64,000 bases of DNA, from assembly GCF_002994745.2 (NCBI RefSeq), contig NC_037091.1:30568612-30632611 (forward strand), in the 5' to 3' direction. The notes under the pieces are model-generated. The model did no database searches, was not told where the DNA came from, and worked only from the letters and a program-made list of their open reading frames with translations. The stretch is from Rosa chinensis. Its lineage: Eukaryota; Streptophyta; Magnoliopsida; Rosales; Rosaceae. The position numbers and the translations under genes are program-made. Position 1 is the first letter of the stretch. Each line of letters begins with the position of its first letter. This document shows, piece after piece, positions 35,275-47,315 of the stretch.

Positions 35275-37871
35275 TGTAACGTCCCGTATCTTAATTTACC
35301 CGTTTACTAGTCATTTGGATGGTAAACGACAACTATTTTCACTTTTTACTTTGTTTCGATACTTTTAGTGACCCTAAAAGTTGACTTCTTGTTTGGGTCA
35401 AAATTTGAGAAAATTTTCTTCATAAAAGTCGTAGAGGACGTTAAACCGAGTCCGTGGACATGTGGTACACCTAAATCGGAGTTTGTATGTGAAAGTTATA
35501 AGCGAAAGATTAAAGTTACTGTTTACGGTTACTGTTCATGGTAACTTTTTATAAATAGCCGAGTTACTGTGGTAAGTTTCCATTTTTGGAAACCTACCCG
35601 GCTTTTCTGTCTCCTGTCCCCCGACCCTTTTCTTCCTCTTTGGCCGATTTCTTCTTCCTCCGAATTCTTCTTTCTCCAGCGGACCCACGACGGAATCCGG
35701 GCACCGGCAGACTCGCCCCCTCTTCCTTGTCACGCTTGGGGTGGTGTTTTTCGGTGGCTCTGCCGGAGGAGCTCGAAATTGAGCCGCGAAGTTTACTGTA
35801 GCCGAACGGAGGTTTCGTCGATTTTCGGCGATTCCTGCCGTTTCCGGCCACCAAACCACCGTCGAGGGTGAGGTTTTTGCCAAGGATCATTTTGCCCCTA
35901 GCCTTGAGCCACGATTTGCAGTGTAGAGGGTGAATCGATCAGAACCTGATCCTAGAGTTCTTGGATTTTCTGGATTTTCTTCACCAGCCGATTTCGAGCA
36001 CTTAAAGGTAAAATTGAAACATGTTGTAGTTATGAAAATTGTTGGGTCTGTTGAGTAGGTGGTGCTGCCAAAATTTGGTGGCCATTGGTGGTGGTTGCCG
36101 GTGGCGCATGGGGCCCACGCCCCGCCACTGTGAACGGCCCGTGGTGGCGCGTAGGCGGAGCTTTAAGTCCAAATTTAGTTGTTTTAAATAACATTTGAAT
36201 TATAGAGGTGTAATTGTGATTTTGGTGAATTTTGGAGAAGCTTGGAATTAATTATGAAGTTTTGAAGTTTAGGGTTTTGATTATCGAATTACGAGAATCC
36301 GACCGTCGGATATCTCTTGGTTCTGCCTTGGAACCTTTAAATTAACGAATTGGTATTAGTGGTATAATTTGGGTTGAATCCGAGAAGAAGTGGAGATGTA
36401 ATTATAAGGAATTGATTTTAGGAATCGTATTAATTTGTTGAATAACTATTCACGGAATATAATTGTGTACAGGGTGACGTGCCGAGCGATTCCTCGATGA
36501 AGGAACTCATATGCATGATCACCTGAATAGTACAGTGAGTGGACTTTTGTTTTAAATAATGATGCATGCGCTTATTTTCTTGAATTAATGTTTATTTAAT
36601 TATCATATTACTTTTCGAGCATATGAATTGATTTCGGAATTTGATTTCGGTTTATCTAGTGCTTTTGCTTTCAATAATGATTTTCAGAGATTAATTATGA
36701 TTTATCTCGGTATGACTTTCGGAATTGGTTTCGGAATATATGATAATTATTTGGAAATATGATTTACGTGATTTTTCGACGACTTATTTTACCGAGATGA
36801 TTTTCGGATTACATATTATATTTAGTAGTCAATTTTGAGATATTCTGGAATATTATTGGAAATGAGATTTTTCCAAAGGAATTTGTGCTCGTACTAATTT
36901 CCGGGTTTGGTTATGAATTTGAGAGTATTTGGCGTGCGCGGTCACGTCACTTGAAGATACTTATTGTTTTCCCGTGAGATATTGGGGAAGCTTTATGGAT
37001 TTACTGGTTTTCGATTGTTTTTCCTCACCATACTCGGGTCATTTGATTAGGTCTCCTCCTCACTTACTTTGTGTTTGTGAGTGGCAGTTGAGGTAGCTTA
37101 TTCTCCTCCTCACGTGGGTGGCAGTCGAGGTTATGAGTTCTCCTCCTCACACAATCTATGTGTGAGTGGCAGTCGAGGGTAGGTAGAGCCTAAGGGGCTC
37201 TTTTACCCGTATGGTGACATCTCTTCCCCATATCCTTTTATTTGTTACTTGACTAGCGGGGCTAGTACGATTCTTTTAGCCAGCGGGGACTGGTATGTTT
37301 TCACGAGACTCCGAGTTTTAAAGACATACGTTTTATAAACGTTGCATGCATCGAAGTTTTACGAATTTAAATTCGTGGGAAAGTAATACAACCTCTTTTC
37401 TTTTAAATTATTTATTTAGCCGTTTATTTTGTGCACTCACTCTAACGAGTTTTTCAATTACTTTCCCCTAGGCCCTTCGGTTTCAAATGCTCAGTTTGTA
37501 GGCGAAATTAGTTGAGGTCGGGCGTACATTGGAGTTGAGGCATAGTCAACAGCATGGCTTCCTTGTTTTTATTTGATTTAGGTTTTCCTTGATTACCCTT
37601 GCTGCTAGAATTGCTCTGATTACCTAAGGAAATTAATGTTATTTAAGTTGTGATTTGTGTTATGTGATTTTTGGTTGATGTGGATTTGAGGAGCAGGGTG
37701 GCTCCAGGAGAATAAGGATGGGTGATCTAGAAGTGTATTTATGCTTTCTACAGGTTTTGGGTTGTCCATTTTTAGGGGAAGTTCTACCAAATTTTTGGTA
37801 GAATTTCTTCTAAGGTGGGCTCCGCAGGGTCTCTTCGGATTTCGGGGTGAAATCCGGGGCGGGTCCTGTCA
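35275..37871 (+). repeat. Complete LTR (2597 bp) of element C
   Basis: Starts TGTAACGTCCCGTATC directly after the polypurine tract and ends GGGTCCTGTCA. It aligns along its length with the solo LTR 7310-9857 (reverse strand) and with 1-1935. A GC-rich segment at about 35580-35880 has long open frames on both strands without recognisable similarity. A short open leader-like region follows. Confidence 0.9.
37024..37290 (+). repeat. Hairpin cluster within the element C LTR
   Basis: Three units pair CCTCCTCAC-type arms with GTGAGTGGCAGTCGAGG-type arms (for example CTCACACAATCTATGTGTGAG). They are followed by GAGCCTAAGGGGCTC, ACTAGCGGGGCTAGT and CCAGCGGGGACTGG, the last two sharing a CGGGG loop with different stems. 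The GGCAGTC word is shared with the array at 1051-1312. The cluster lies about 580-850 bases from the LTR 3' end. Confidence 0.7.
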
Positions 37872-38074
37872 TACCCTGCATCAGCAAAACCCATAAAAAC
37901 ATCACCACCGTTTTGATGGAGGGAAGGAGGGTGACACCGGCCACCATGGATGGCCGCGGCGCCGGCATCGGCAGTATGTCCAGTCAAAGTGCCATGGACA
38001 GTGGCGTTTGGGCCAATGGGGTCCGATCTCATTGTTTTGTCATTCTTTTTTCTCTCTATATGGATAAAACAAGC

Positions 38075-39024
38075 CTAGCCCTTTAAGTATTGAAAGATTG
38101 TCTTTACACCAATCCAATGGCGGCGTGTTGGTACAGACCTATGTCTTGCTAACAAGTTCACTGCGAATAAGATGTTCGGTCTTGTGCATTGAGCTAAGTA
38201 CAATAATGCGCCTATTGCACTTAGATAGGGCACTTCAGCCTCTAAAATGTCTTCGTCCTCATTTTTTGGACGAAACAGATCTTTTCCAAGCTCAAGATTA
38301 TGGGCAGTCATGGGAGTACTCACAGGCTTCACTTTATCTTCATTAAAGCACCTTAATATTTCTTAGCATATGCTGACTGATGGATCAATATCCCATCACT
38401 ACGGTGCTCGAGTTCTAATATGAGACAAAGCCGTGTTTTACCAAGATCTTTCATCTCAAATTCAGATTTCAAGTACTTAGCAGTTTTCTTTAACTCATCT
38501 AGAGTTCGAATTAGGCTTATGTCATCAACATAAATTGCTACAATTGCAAATCTCAAACTTGTTCTTTTAATGAACACGCATAGGCATGTTTCATTGCTGA
38601 CATATCCCTTCCCAATCAATTAGTCACTTAAACAGTTATACCACATCCGTCTGGATTGTTTCAATCTATATAGTGAGCGTTTTAATCTTATTAAAAACGT
38701 GCTTCGCGTGCTTCGTGGTTCAGAGCCACTTGATTTGGGTCATTGAAGTCCGGCTATCTGGAACCTTCATATATATCTCTGAATCTAGATCCCTATAGAG
38801 ATATGTTGTAACCACATCCATAAGTTGCATGTCAAGTTTTTCGAAAACTACCAAACTGACAAAGAAGTGGAACGTTATAACGTCTATTAGGGAAGAATAT
38901 GTCTCTTCGTAATCGATTCTAGACAATTGTGAGAAACATTACGTACGCCACAAGGCGGGCTTTATATCTAACAACCTCATTTTTCTCATTACGCTTTCTA
39001 ACAAAGACCCATTTATGGCCAACA
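38075..39024 (-). pseudogene. Copia D reverse transcriptase/RNase H
   Basis: The best-preserved Copia RT in the window. From the N-terminal side: RIDYEETYSSLIDVITFHF (38926-38720), then after a frame break IVAIYVDDISLI with the YVDD polymerase motif (38619-38353), KSEFEMKDLG, and YLSAIGALLYLAQCTRPNIL of the RT-RNase H connection (38332-38075). Stops and shifts separate the blocks. The finger region starts at about 39010 with HKWVFVRK-like text. Not active. Confidence 0.85.
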
Positions 39025-39027
39025 GAA

Positions 39028-42000
39028 ATGCCTCCGCCCAAGAAAATGATCATCGATCAAGAGGAGGAAATCAATGAGAACGTCGCTCACACTTGGGGAA
39101 CCAGCGTCGGTGCCCGCTGTCTCATCCATACCTTCGTCCAGAGACCTTTGCTTCTCAAACTCCCAAACCATCATGCTGGACTGGGTCCTTCTCTGTGAAA
39201 CTCCATCCCAGAAGATGCACTTACCCTCTACGGTTTGCCCATCCAAAGACCCATTCCGGTCCTCAGAAGAACGCTCGAAGATTTCACTAGTTGGGGCGCG
39301 CATCAACACAGAGCCAAAATAAGGCATTGGCCCACTGCCATCAACGCGGAGGAGCTCGCATGGTATGGCGAAGCGCGAGCGTGAGATCTGTCTCGGTGGA
39401 ACGCGGCGGGTATTACCCAAACCATTGATCTATGTTTTCGCCTTCCTCGCGGTGGTAATCGCTCACCGCTGGCCGCCTTTCTTTGTTTCTGGAGCACCGC
39501 CACCAACACTTTTGATTTTCAATTCGGCCAAATGAGCATCACCTTGCTAGACATCCTCACCATTACCGGGTTACCCATCGACGGCGAGCCCTATGTGCAT
39601 GGCCAATTTGACTCTGTCACATTCACTTCGACAATGGCCAAAACCGGTCGCAGCTCCTACAATGATTCTTACCCACAGTGACTGAGCCATTACCGTAAAG
39701 AACATAACGTGATCGGCAGAATTGCTTTCCTTGAGTATTGGCTATGCAAGTTCATCTTCTGCACGTCCGCCAACATGCCCACTAGTCCTTGGACTCTCCT
39801 GGCCACGGCCCTCTACAACGGCTGCAGCGTAGGGCTCGGACAACCAGTTTTGGGTGCTCTTTACCACACTCTATACCAGGCCAACATGCATCCTTTCGAG
39901 ACTGGCATTTCAGGCCCCTTTTGGATTCTTAACTTCTGGATTAAAATTTACTTTCCATTTTTCCGCAGCGATGACATCCCACCACTTCCAGCAGTTGACG
40001 AGCTTCTTGATCAATAGCTCAGCCGCGAGGCAAGGTACATATCCCCACCCTACTCCAAGTGTTTCACATATTTGTACCTTTTACACGAAATGCCCTACTC
40101 AGACATAGTAACTAGTAGGAGATTCCCGCCTCTACTTGAATATGGGTTCATCCCTGGGGACCCTAACTACAGTGATCGCACGCGCTTGGATTTTCGCCTA
40201 GCAATCTTCTGCTCAGATATTAGGCTCGCCGCTGATGAACTTAGTTACGAGCTATATGCCCCCAACCACTTTTCTCGTCAACTCAAGCTAATCCAATTAG
40301 TGCCATTCCCCCCTCTTTGACACTTGGAACTACAACACCTCCTATCGTAGAATTGGTCCCCCAATTGGGTCTCCGCCAGCCCAAAGCATGCTCGCGCTGG
40401 TCGACCTTCCTAATTGGGCCAACTAAATCGCTGTCATCTATTGGACTGCTGAAGATTACAATCAATGGTGGAAAGAAGTCTCTGTCAACTGCTGAAGACA
40501 AAGGGATGACGAGCTCTTCGCCACCCTCTTTCAGGATTTAAGGTACCCCTATGAGGCCTATACATAATTGCTTGCCCGCTTCCCTGAAGATGAAGCAGAA
40601 TCTCAACTACCCGAATCGGCTCCGCAACCCACGCGAGCCCCGCGCCCTGTTCAAGCCGGCATCGTTATACGCGTGCCTTCCCAAGAAGTAACACCTTAGA
40701 ATATTCTTCGTTTTCTTCTTCTGTTTCACTCCTTCATCTCCTTACCTCAATCTTCATTTCAGCAGGGGAGTGTACTGCCTTCTCGTTCTAATGCTCCCCC
40801 AGCCACTAGTCAGGCCGCGAAACTAAAAGCTATAGCGACAGAGCTTGGAGTTGAAGACTCTTCTTTTGATGACGATGACCGGTAGACTATAAGGAATCTC
40901 TCTTAGAATCTAATATTTTGACATTTTCCTTCCAAGTCTAATTTGATTCTCTTTCAATCCTGACAGATTATCGCCATTTTGGCCCGCAAACGCAGTCGCG
41001 CTGACCCCCGGACTGACCCGTAGGTAAAAGATGAACCACTCGCTTCTCAATTGGTACTACATACTTAACGCGACCACTGAACTTCATTCCATCATTATGT
41101 CTGAACCTATAATGCTCCTTACTTGCAGGTCTATCACAGGTCCTCAAGGCAAACTGATGAAGGATCATCTACTGCTGGCAAAGAAGTGACCCAAGCGTGG
41201 CCTGATTCGACTAATCCTCCATCTCCAATTAATACCGCAAGGGATTTGCAGCTGGCCCTGGTGCCAATACAAATTCTGGATGACCACTCGCCTGAGGCTG
41301 AGGAAAGAGAGCCATCTCCGCGAACCACCCCTCACGACCAGCCAACTACCACACCCCTCCTGGACCAAGTAGCGCCATATTCGACGCCAAACACTGCCAA
41401 GGTTACCCTGGAACAACCGGCAAGAACAACTCTCCGCGAACCACCTGCTGAAGAGGCATCTTTCCATATAAATGTCTTACTCCTAACCCCCATCTTAGTT
41501 CTTTCTGACAACCCCTCTTTCTAGGATCAAAACGTCATTTCAAATGAGGAGGTGGTTGTCGCCGCCGAAGAAAGAGCAATCGAGAACCCCGCTGAACCAG
41601 TTCTCAAAGATGTGGTTGGCCAGGAACCTGCCCCCTATGTCCCCTAAGTACTTGAAGCAGGGGAAGGAGGAGCACCTCCTGAGCCCGTGCCAGAGGCAAT
41701 TACTGTCACAGAGCCTCTTGAGGCTCTTGTCGCTCAACAAGCTCCTCCGTTCACATTAGAACGGCTAGCTCGCGTGCTTGAAGTGACTCCACCTAGAGTC
41801 ATAGAAGATGCCTGAGAAGGCCTTCGCCATCTCCTGGGACCTGATATTCTGACGCCTGGCGTGCCCGCGATAGCTTTGGTGTACCTAAGGGTACTCCTCC
41901 GCCAGCGCCCTATCACTGAAGCACAGTTCATTGACATTGATCAGCTGCTACAGGATCTCCCTAACTGGCTCAATGAAAAGGTAGCCGCGACGGCGTAGGC

Positions 42001-42338
42001 CAAGCAGACCCAGACACATTATCATGCCCCTGCTCAATAGACGGACACTTCATGCGATTCTTTGGGTGACCGGGCCAATCTCATCAAGGATCTGACGATT
42101 GCGAGAAACCATCTCTGGTCCCAAATTCAGGATCTTTAGGCCCAATTAACTACTGTGACAGCCAGGCTTGCCCATGAGGAACCTCAGCTGGAGCAACCCC
42201 TAGCCGCTTTCGAGGTGTTGTCTCAAGACCTGGCCCAAGCTCGCGTGGCAGCCCAACAGGCCGCCCATGCTGCCGCTAATGCTAGCTTTCTCCTGGACGA
42301 ACATTTTCTCCGCCTAACTTATGCAGGCCGGGGATTTT
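39028..42338 (+). pseudogene. Plant mobile domain (PMD)-like ORF, antisense to element E pol
   Basis: The candidate start is ATG at 39028 (MPPPKKMIIDQEEE). Following pieces in shifting frames: SIPEDALTLYGLPIQRPIPV, RHWPTAINAEELAWYGEARA, FCFWSTATNTFDFQFGQMSI-type text with LDILTITGLPIDGEPYVHGQ (a hallmark of PMD proteins), then IGRIAFLEYWLCKFIFC, a region up to about 40320, a Pro-rich middle (41123-41524) and an Ala/Gln-rich helical C-terminus (42155-42338). PMD proteins occur both as host genes (MAIN/MAIL) and inside plant transposons. At least four in-frame stops (near 39198, 39390, 39680, 40016) and several shifts make it nonfunctional. Identification of the PMD is by motif; the C-terminal part is unassigned. 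Confidence 0.75.
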
Positions 42339-43713
42339 AAGCCTCTAGTATTAGGCCCATTGTTTTGTATGAACAATATTTAATATTATTATCAATTATC
42401 TATTTAGCCCACTTTGCTGGCCCAAATTCCTGTTTTTTTCTCGCAGGTAACAAAGCGTTCAATTTTGCCTTAACTGCACATTCAAATAGTTTCAAAAAGG
42501 ATAATCTCGAAAAAGAACAGTTACCTTGAAGACCGCTCCCTTTCCCACGCGTCTTCAATTTTCCTTCATTTTCGAGATCATAGCATTCAATTTCATTGAT
42601 GGCTCTATTGATGGTGTTGAACCTACTTCAACTATCCATCAAAAGGCTGAGGCCACTGAGGTCAGCCCTATAAATATCTGTACTTGGAGGAAATGAAAAT
42701 GACACGCAACCATGGCTTCCCCAAAAATAACATTACAAGCCCTGCTTCTTTTCCTTTCCTTTCAAAAATCTTCTCCTCACAACCTCCCCTTTAGCCTCTA
42801 GATCTTACGCTTTATGGCTTAATCTCAATGCTTGAGTAGGCCTTATGGCCTAATCTCAGGCAACCTCATGTCTTTGGTTTCTGAAAGCCTGGATAGAACA
42901 ATCCTAGGTATCGGATATGCTGAAGAACATGATGATCTCCTGATGCGGGATACCACATTCTGAGGAGTTCTTCTCCTTAAGTTTCCCTGCGTGAAGCATA
43001 ACGAAGAAGGATGGGAGGCCACCCAAGGCCCAACGCTTTTCTTCGGCGCCCTACCTCAGGGGTTTAAGGGACAGACTTCCGTTTTTCCCTAGAGGGAGAT
43101 GGGACAACCGAGCTGCGCTCTTATCTGGTGACCATCCCCATCCCAGAGGATAACCCACTAGAAGGGTTGGGATGGATTATTTCCTTCCACTCTCGCTCCA
43201 GTACAAATGATAGCAGCTGCAGCCCAGGCTCAAGAAGGGCGGGTGAAGAGAGGAAGAGTAAGAGTAATTGGCTCGTCAGCTCCCTATTGAAAAAAGATCC
43301 AAAAGCTCTTACAAGATCTGAAAATCTGTATCTTGTAGCCACTTTTGGCTTATAATCTGTAAATGTAACTTTCGCGAATATACTTGTAATGCTTTTCGCC
43401 GATTAAGCCACTTTATGAATGCAAATATGTTTCATTCGCTGTTATCATGTCTTTTCTTATATTGAGGCCTCTGGTATAGGCCTTGTTACACATACTTTTA
43501 ACACTTGTTCATATTGTCAAAAGGTAATTGGAAAAAATTGTGAAAATTGTGAAAATTTCGAACATTTATAGAGCACAATTATCATCTAAAGGCCGCGAAT
43601 ACAAGGCCTGATTGCATAGAGTATAGCCCCTAGTCTTACTAGGTGAAGCGAATATATCAGAATGGGGCCACTGAGTAGGCCTAAATGGAAGGAAGGATAC
43701 GAACACAGTAAGA
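42339..43713. other. Spacer between PMD frame and pol of element E
   Basis: No long open frame with recognisable content. Short frames at 43121-43355 are on both strands and unconvincing. It may contain the 3' untranslated regions of two convergent genes. Confidence 0.45.
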
Positions 43714-44874
43714 CTATGTTTGCCTCCCTGTCCCAGAAATAGGTGGATATGGCGGATCTTCAAATTCCCAAACACTGGGGTAGTATTTCTTTAAGAACCG
43801 GCTGTTGATTGGGTTGCAGTGGATGTCGCCATCCAAATCTTTGAGGTGAGAAGCCCCTCGCTCCAAAATTCTGTGAATCACAAAGGGTCCTTCCCAGCGC
43901 AGAGTCCACTTACTGCGGCCGGTCAACTTCTCGCCAAACGGTAAGACCGCCTTCCAAACGAGCTCACCTTCTTTGTAACTGCGGCCACGCGTCCTCTTAT
44001 CATAGGCGCGAGCGATACGTTGTTTTTCCATTACGAGACTGTCGAAAGCTTCCAGACGCTTGTCACTAAGATCTTCATGCTCCTGCCACATGGCCTGGAC
44101 ATAATCCTCACCAATCAAATGATGCGGGTCTTGGACGCACAAGGATTGAACATTTGTTTCCAGAGGGAGAACCACATCATGGCCGAACATCAAAGCGTAG
44201 GGTGTCATGGTAGTGGGAGTACGTTTTGAAGTGCGATAGGCCTAAAGTTTCTCGTAAAGTGTGTCATGCCATTGGCAGGGGTTTTCGACAAGCATCTTCT
44301 TCTATAAGGTAATGACAATCTTGTTACTGGCCTCCGCTTGACCGTTGGATTGAGCATAATAGGGAGTACTATGGACAAACTGTATGCCCAACTCATTGAT
44401 GAACTTCTCAACATCACCACCCATGAATGCTGCCCCCTTGTTCGAGATCAACACCTCAGGGATGCCAAACCTACAGATAATGTTATGAAAGATGAATTGG
44501 CGAATGGTTGTACCGGAAGCCTCTTTCAAAGGCTCAGCTTCGACCCATTTAGTGAAGAAATCAGTAGCGACAATGATCAACTTGTGCTGGAGTGAAGAAT
44601 GAGGGTGAATCATTCCAATCAAGTCCAACGCCTAGCCTTGCGCAGGCCAAGGTTTAATAATAGGCTACATGGGGATATTGTGAATGTGCTGGACTGGTCC
44701 ATGAGCCTGGAAATCTTGGCATCCTTTCGCGAACGCGATACAATCCTTCAAAATACTGGGCCAATAATACCCATGTCTCTTGATTAGCCAACGCATCTTC
44801 GGACCCGCCTGATGAGCTCCACACACACCTGCTTGTGTCACTCGCATTAAATGCTTAGTCTTGCGGGCATACAC
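43714..44874 (-). pseudogene. Element E integrase, catalytic Asp replaced
   Basis: N-terminal zinc-finger region (44874-44665): MRVTQAGVCGAHQAG and AFAKGCQDFQAHGP, with the first His and the last Cys of the HHCC set apparently lost. Core (44628-44302): the first Asp is in IVATDFFTKWVEAEPL, the second position reads LISNKGAAF where Asp is expected, and the Glu is in SNGQAEASNK. C-terminus (44208-43714): YALMFGHDVVLPLE, then RIARAYDKRTRGRSYKEGEL and the GKL-type strand RWEGPFVI. Several frame breaks. Confidence 0.85.
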
Positions 44875-44979
44875 ACACCTAAAGTCTATGCCATCTTCAC
44901 TGCGCCGGTGCAGCTCATCACCTTTGAGGAAGTAATTTAAGGCGAGAAAACAAACCTCCCTGTTAGCAGTGGGTTCTGG

Positions 44980-45753
44980 CTACTTGAGGTAAGCGATCAA
45001 AGGAACACGACAATCCATGTCAATAGGATCTAACGTTGCCACCGTTGGTTCCTCTAGCGGGTCAGGTCGCGCGAGCCAAGAAGGCATCGTGCGACGTTCG
45101 ACCTTTAAAAGTCTCTCGCGAACACCGTATTTCAAGGTAATACCTGTTGCCAACTGAGCAAGTTCGTTGGAAGCAAAGTTGCGCTCGCCCGGAATATATT
45201 CTAAATCCACATCCTCAAATTGACCCAAAAGCTCAAGGGCACGATCCAAATATGGCGCGAGCAGGTAGCTCGCGCACTTGTACTTCGCGTGAAGTTGATT
45301 AATCGCCAGCAAAGAATCACCACGTACTTGGATGTCTTGGACTCCTAGTTCCAACAACACCTCCAGGCCTATAATGAGGGCCTCATACTCCGCTTGGTTG
45401 TTAGTGCATCAGAACTCTAACTGGAAGGAATTTGAAAAACGATCGCCAGTTGGGTTTTCCAAGACAACCCCTGCCCTTGCTAGTGTCTCCGTTCTCGAGC
45501 CATCAAAATATAACACCCAGGTTGGAGTGAAACTGTAGCTTGATACAGGGCGGCGTACTCTGGAATGCACGCCAAATCTGGTCGAGTGATTATTGTGGTT
45601 GCGACCTCCAACTCTCTCACAGCCGGGACGTCCAACATAGGGTGATGCGCCAGAAAGTCTGCGATGGCTTGCCCCTTTACTGCTTTCTATGGGACATACT
45701 GTAGTGAGAATTCTGACAAGGCGAGCACCCACTTGCCAATACGACCTCTCCAA
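44980..45753 (-). pseudogene. Element E RNase H
   Basis: WVLYFDGSRTETLARAGVVL (first catalytic Asp), a stop near 45410 just before NNQAEYEALI, then VRGDSLLAINQLHAKY (third Asp) and LEYIPGERNFASNELAQLAT, the conserved C-terminal region. This domain degrades the RNA of the RNA-DNA hybrid during reverse transcription. One or two lesions only. Confidence 0.85.
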
Positions 45754-45834
45754 ATAGGTCGCGATAGCATATATTTGACTGGGTCAGTTTGAGCAATGAT
45801 GCAAGTTGTAAAGGATAGTATGTAATGCCGCAAC

Positions 45835-47205
45835 TTACATGCCGAGAAGTATAAGGTAAGACAACTTTTCCATTAGAGTATACCTCGTTTCACAATCTAT
45901 GAGTGTCCTACTGATGTAAAGGATGGCATGTTCAACACCCTCTTCATCAACCTGAGCGAGGAGATTGCCAATGGAAGCCTCAGCTGCTGAAATGTACAAT
46001 TTCAATGAAAATCCAGCTCTAGGAGGAACAAGCACTGGTGGACTTGCCAGATAGGCCTTGATTCTGTCGAAAGCCTCTTGATGTTTAGGTTCCCACACAA
46101 ACTCGTTCTGTCCTTGTAGCTTCAGCAATGGGGAAAATGGATGGATTTTACTTGTAGAGTTAGAGATGAATCGTCGCAAAAAGTTGATCTTACCCAACAA
46201 TTGCTATAACTCTTTCTTCGTTCGCAGGGGAGACTCATTGATAACCGCATTTGCCTTATCGTCAGGGACCTCAATGCCCCACTGGTGGACTATAAACCCC
46301 AAAAAGTCACCTGCCTGGACTCTAAAAACGCACTTGGCGGGGTTCATCTTGAGCTTGTGTAGCCGCATGTGCTCGAAAACCTTTATGAGATCTACGATGT
46401 GGTACCTTCACTTCTTCGACTTCACGACCACATCATCAATATAAACCTCCAAAATCTTCCCAAGTAGGTCGTGGAAGATCAGGTTCATGGCACGCTGATA
46501 GGTCGCTCCGGCATTCTTCAGCCCAAAGGGCATGACTACATACTCAAAAACTCTCGCGAACCCTGTGCAACGGAACCTGGTCTTGTGCCTATCTTCCTCT
46601 GCAACCGAAATCTAGTGATACGCTGTAGTTCCGTCCATGAAGGACAATAATTCATGTCCTGCTACTGCATCTAACAACATATCCGCTACCGGCATGGGGC
46701 ATACGTCTTTAGGTGTAGCCATATTAAGGTCTCTGTAATTGACTCAAACCCTCATTTTACCATTCTTCTTACGAACAGGCACTATGTTAGATAGCCATTG
46801 GTTGTACTTGGCCAGCCTGGTAATGCCTGACTTGTGCATCTTTTCGACCTCTTCTTTAACCAAAACTTGGGTCTCCGAGTTCATTCTTCGCAGCTCTTGC
46901 TTTACAGACCTCTTATCAGGCATCGTTGGCAGCTGGTGGCATACCAATTCTGAAGATAGGCCTGGCATGTCTTCGTATTTTCCCACGAAGCAATCTTTAT
47001 ATTCTTGCAATAAATCAATAAGCCTCTGTTTCTCGATAGGCTCTAAATAAGAACTAGTAGCCACTTCCATAGGCTCGTCGACTGTTCCCAAGTTGACCTT
47101 CTCCGTAGGGCCCCCTGACTTTAGGAGGTGTATCATCCAATGCCGCTGGAGCAAGCTGAACCTCCTCGTTTTCCTCTTCTTGGTCAGAGAACTCTTTCTT
47201 GACAA
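45835..47205 (-). pseudogene. Element E reverse transcriptase
   Basis: The order runs from SGITRLAKYNQWLSNIVPVR (about 46850-46780) through WVNYRDLN, SFMDGTTAYH followed by a TAG stop (normally Gln), VMPFGLKNAGATYQRAMN, EVYIDDVVVKSKK (the YIDD catalytic motif, then a TGA) and FLGFIVHQWGIE, to the connection domain LLGKINFLRRFISN (46200-45835). At least three premature stops. Otherwise the fold motifs are all in place, so decay is recent by point mutation. Confidence 0.88.
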
Positions 47206-47315
47206 TTTCTAAGGTCGCGACTCGATCATAGGCCTCTTTCTCCACTAGATACAAGGATAGTCTCTCGTACAAAGAATGGAAGCCTCTATCCCTTCCTGTT
47301 GAAGGTCGTAATCCA

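Larger units (their letters stand above)
34043..37871 (+). mobile_element. Element C: aberrant long-LTR Ty3/gypsy insertion with U5 ends at both termini, TSD TACCC
   Basis: Exact TACCC duplications flank it (34038-34042, 37872-37876). From left to right: an inverted copy of the last ~245 bp of the LTR (34043-34286), two tandem copies of the 3' internal end (from 34288 and 34801), the purine tract AAGGAGGGGAGAA, and one complete LTR (35275-37871). The left LTR fragment and the right LTR end form near-identical terminal inverted repeats, each beginning TGACAGGAC. There is no gag or pol. The purine tract before TGTAACGTCC and the LTR length suggest a Tekay/Del-like chromovirus. Confidence 0.9.
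33159..39024 (-). mobile_element. Ty1/Copia retrotransposon D, 3' part, split by element C
   Basis: The left LTR (33159-33368) is followed on the plus map by CTCCCCTTATGCC (polypurine tract on the minus strand). RNase H/RT sequence (33369-34042) is cut at GAGGTACCC by element C and resumes at 37872 (TACCCTGCATCAGC). The join matches uninterrupted element B text at 26010-26045 (GATACCCAACATCAGC). RT continues to about 39024, where unrelated sequence (element E) begins, so the gag/integrase half and the 5' LTR are missing. Confidence 0.85.

Noticed and set aside
35536..35890. Open frames of 98-115 codons on both strands in the element C LTR
   Set aside because: They lie in a GC-rich LTR segment, overlap each other in several frames, and show no family resemblance or conservation in the sister LTRs.
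43121..43355. ORFs of 73-75 codons on both strands in the element E spacer
   Set aside because: Mutually overlapping and without similarity to any retrotransposon or host protein.
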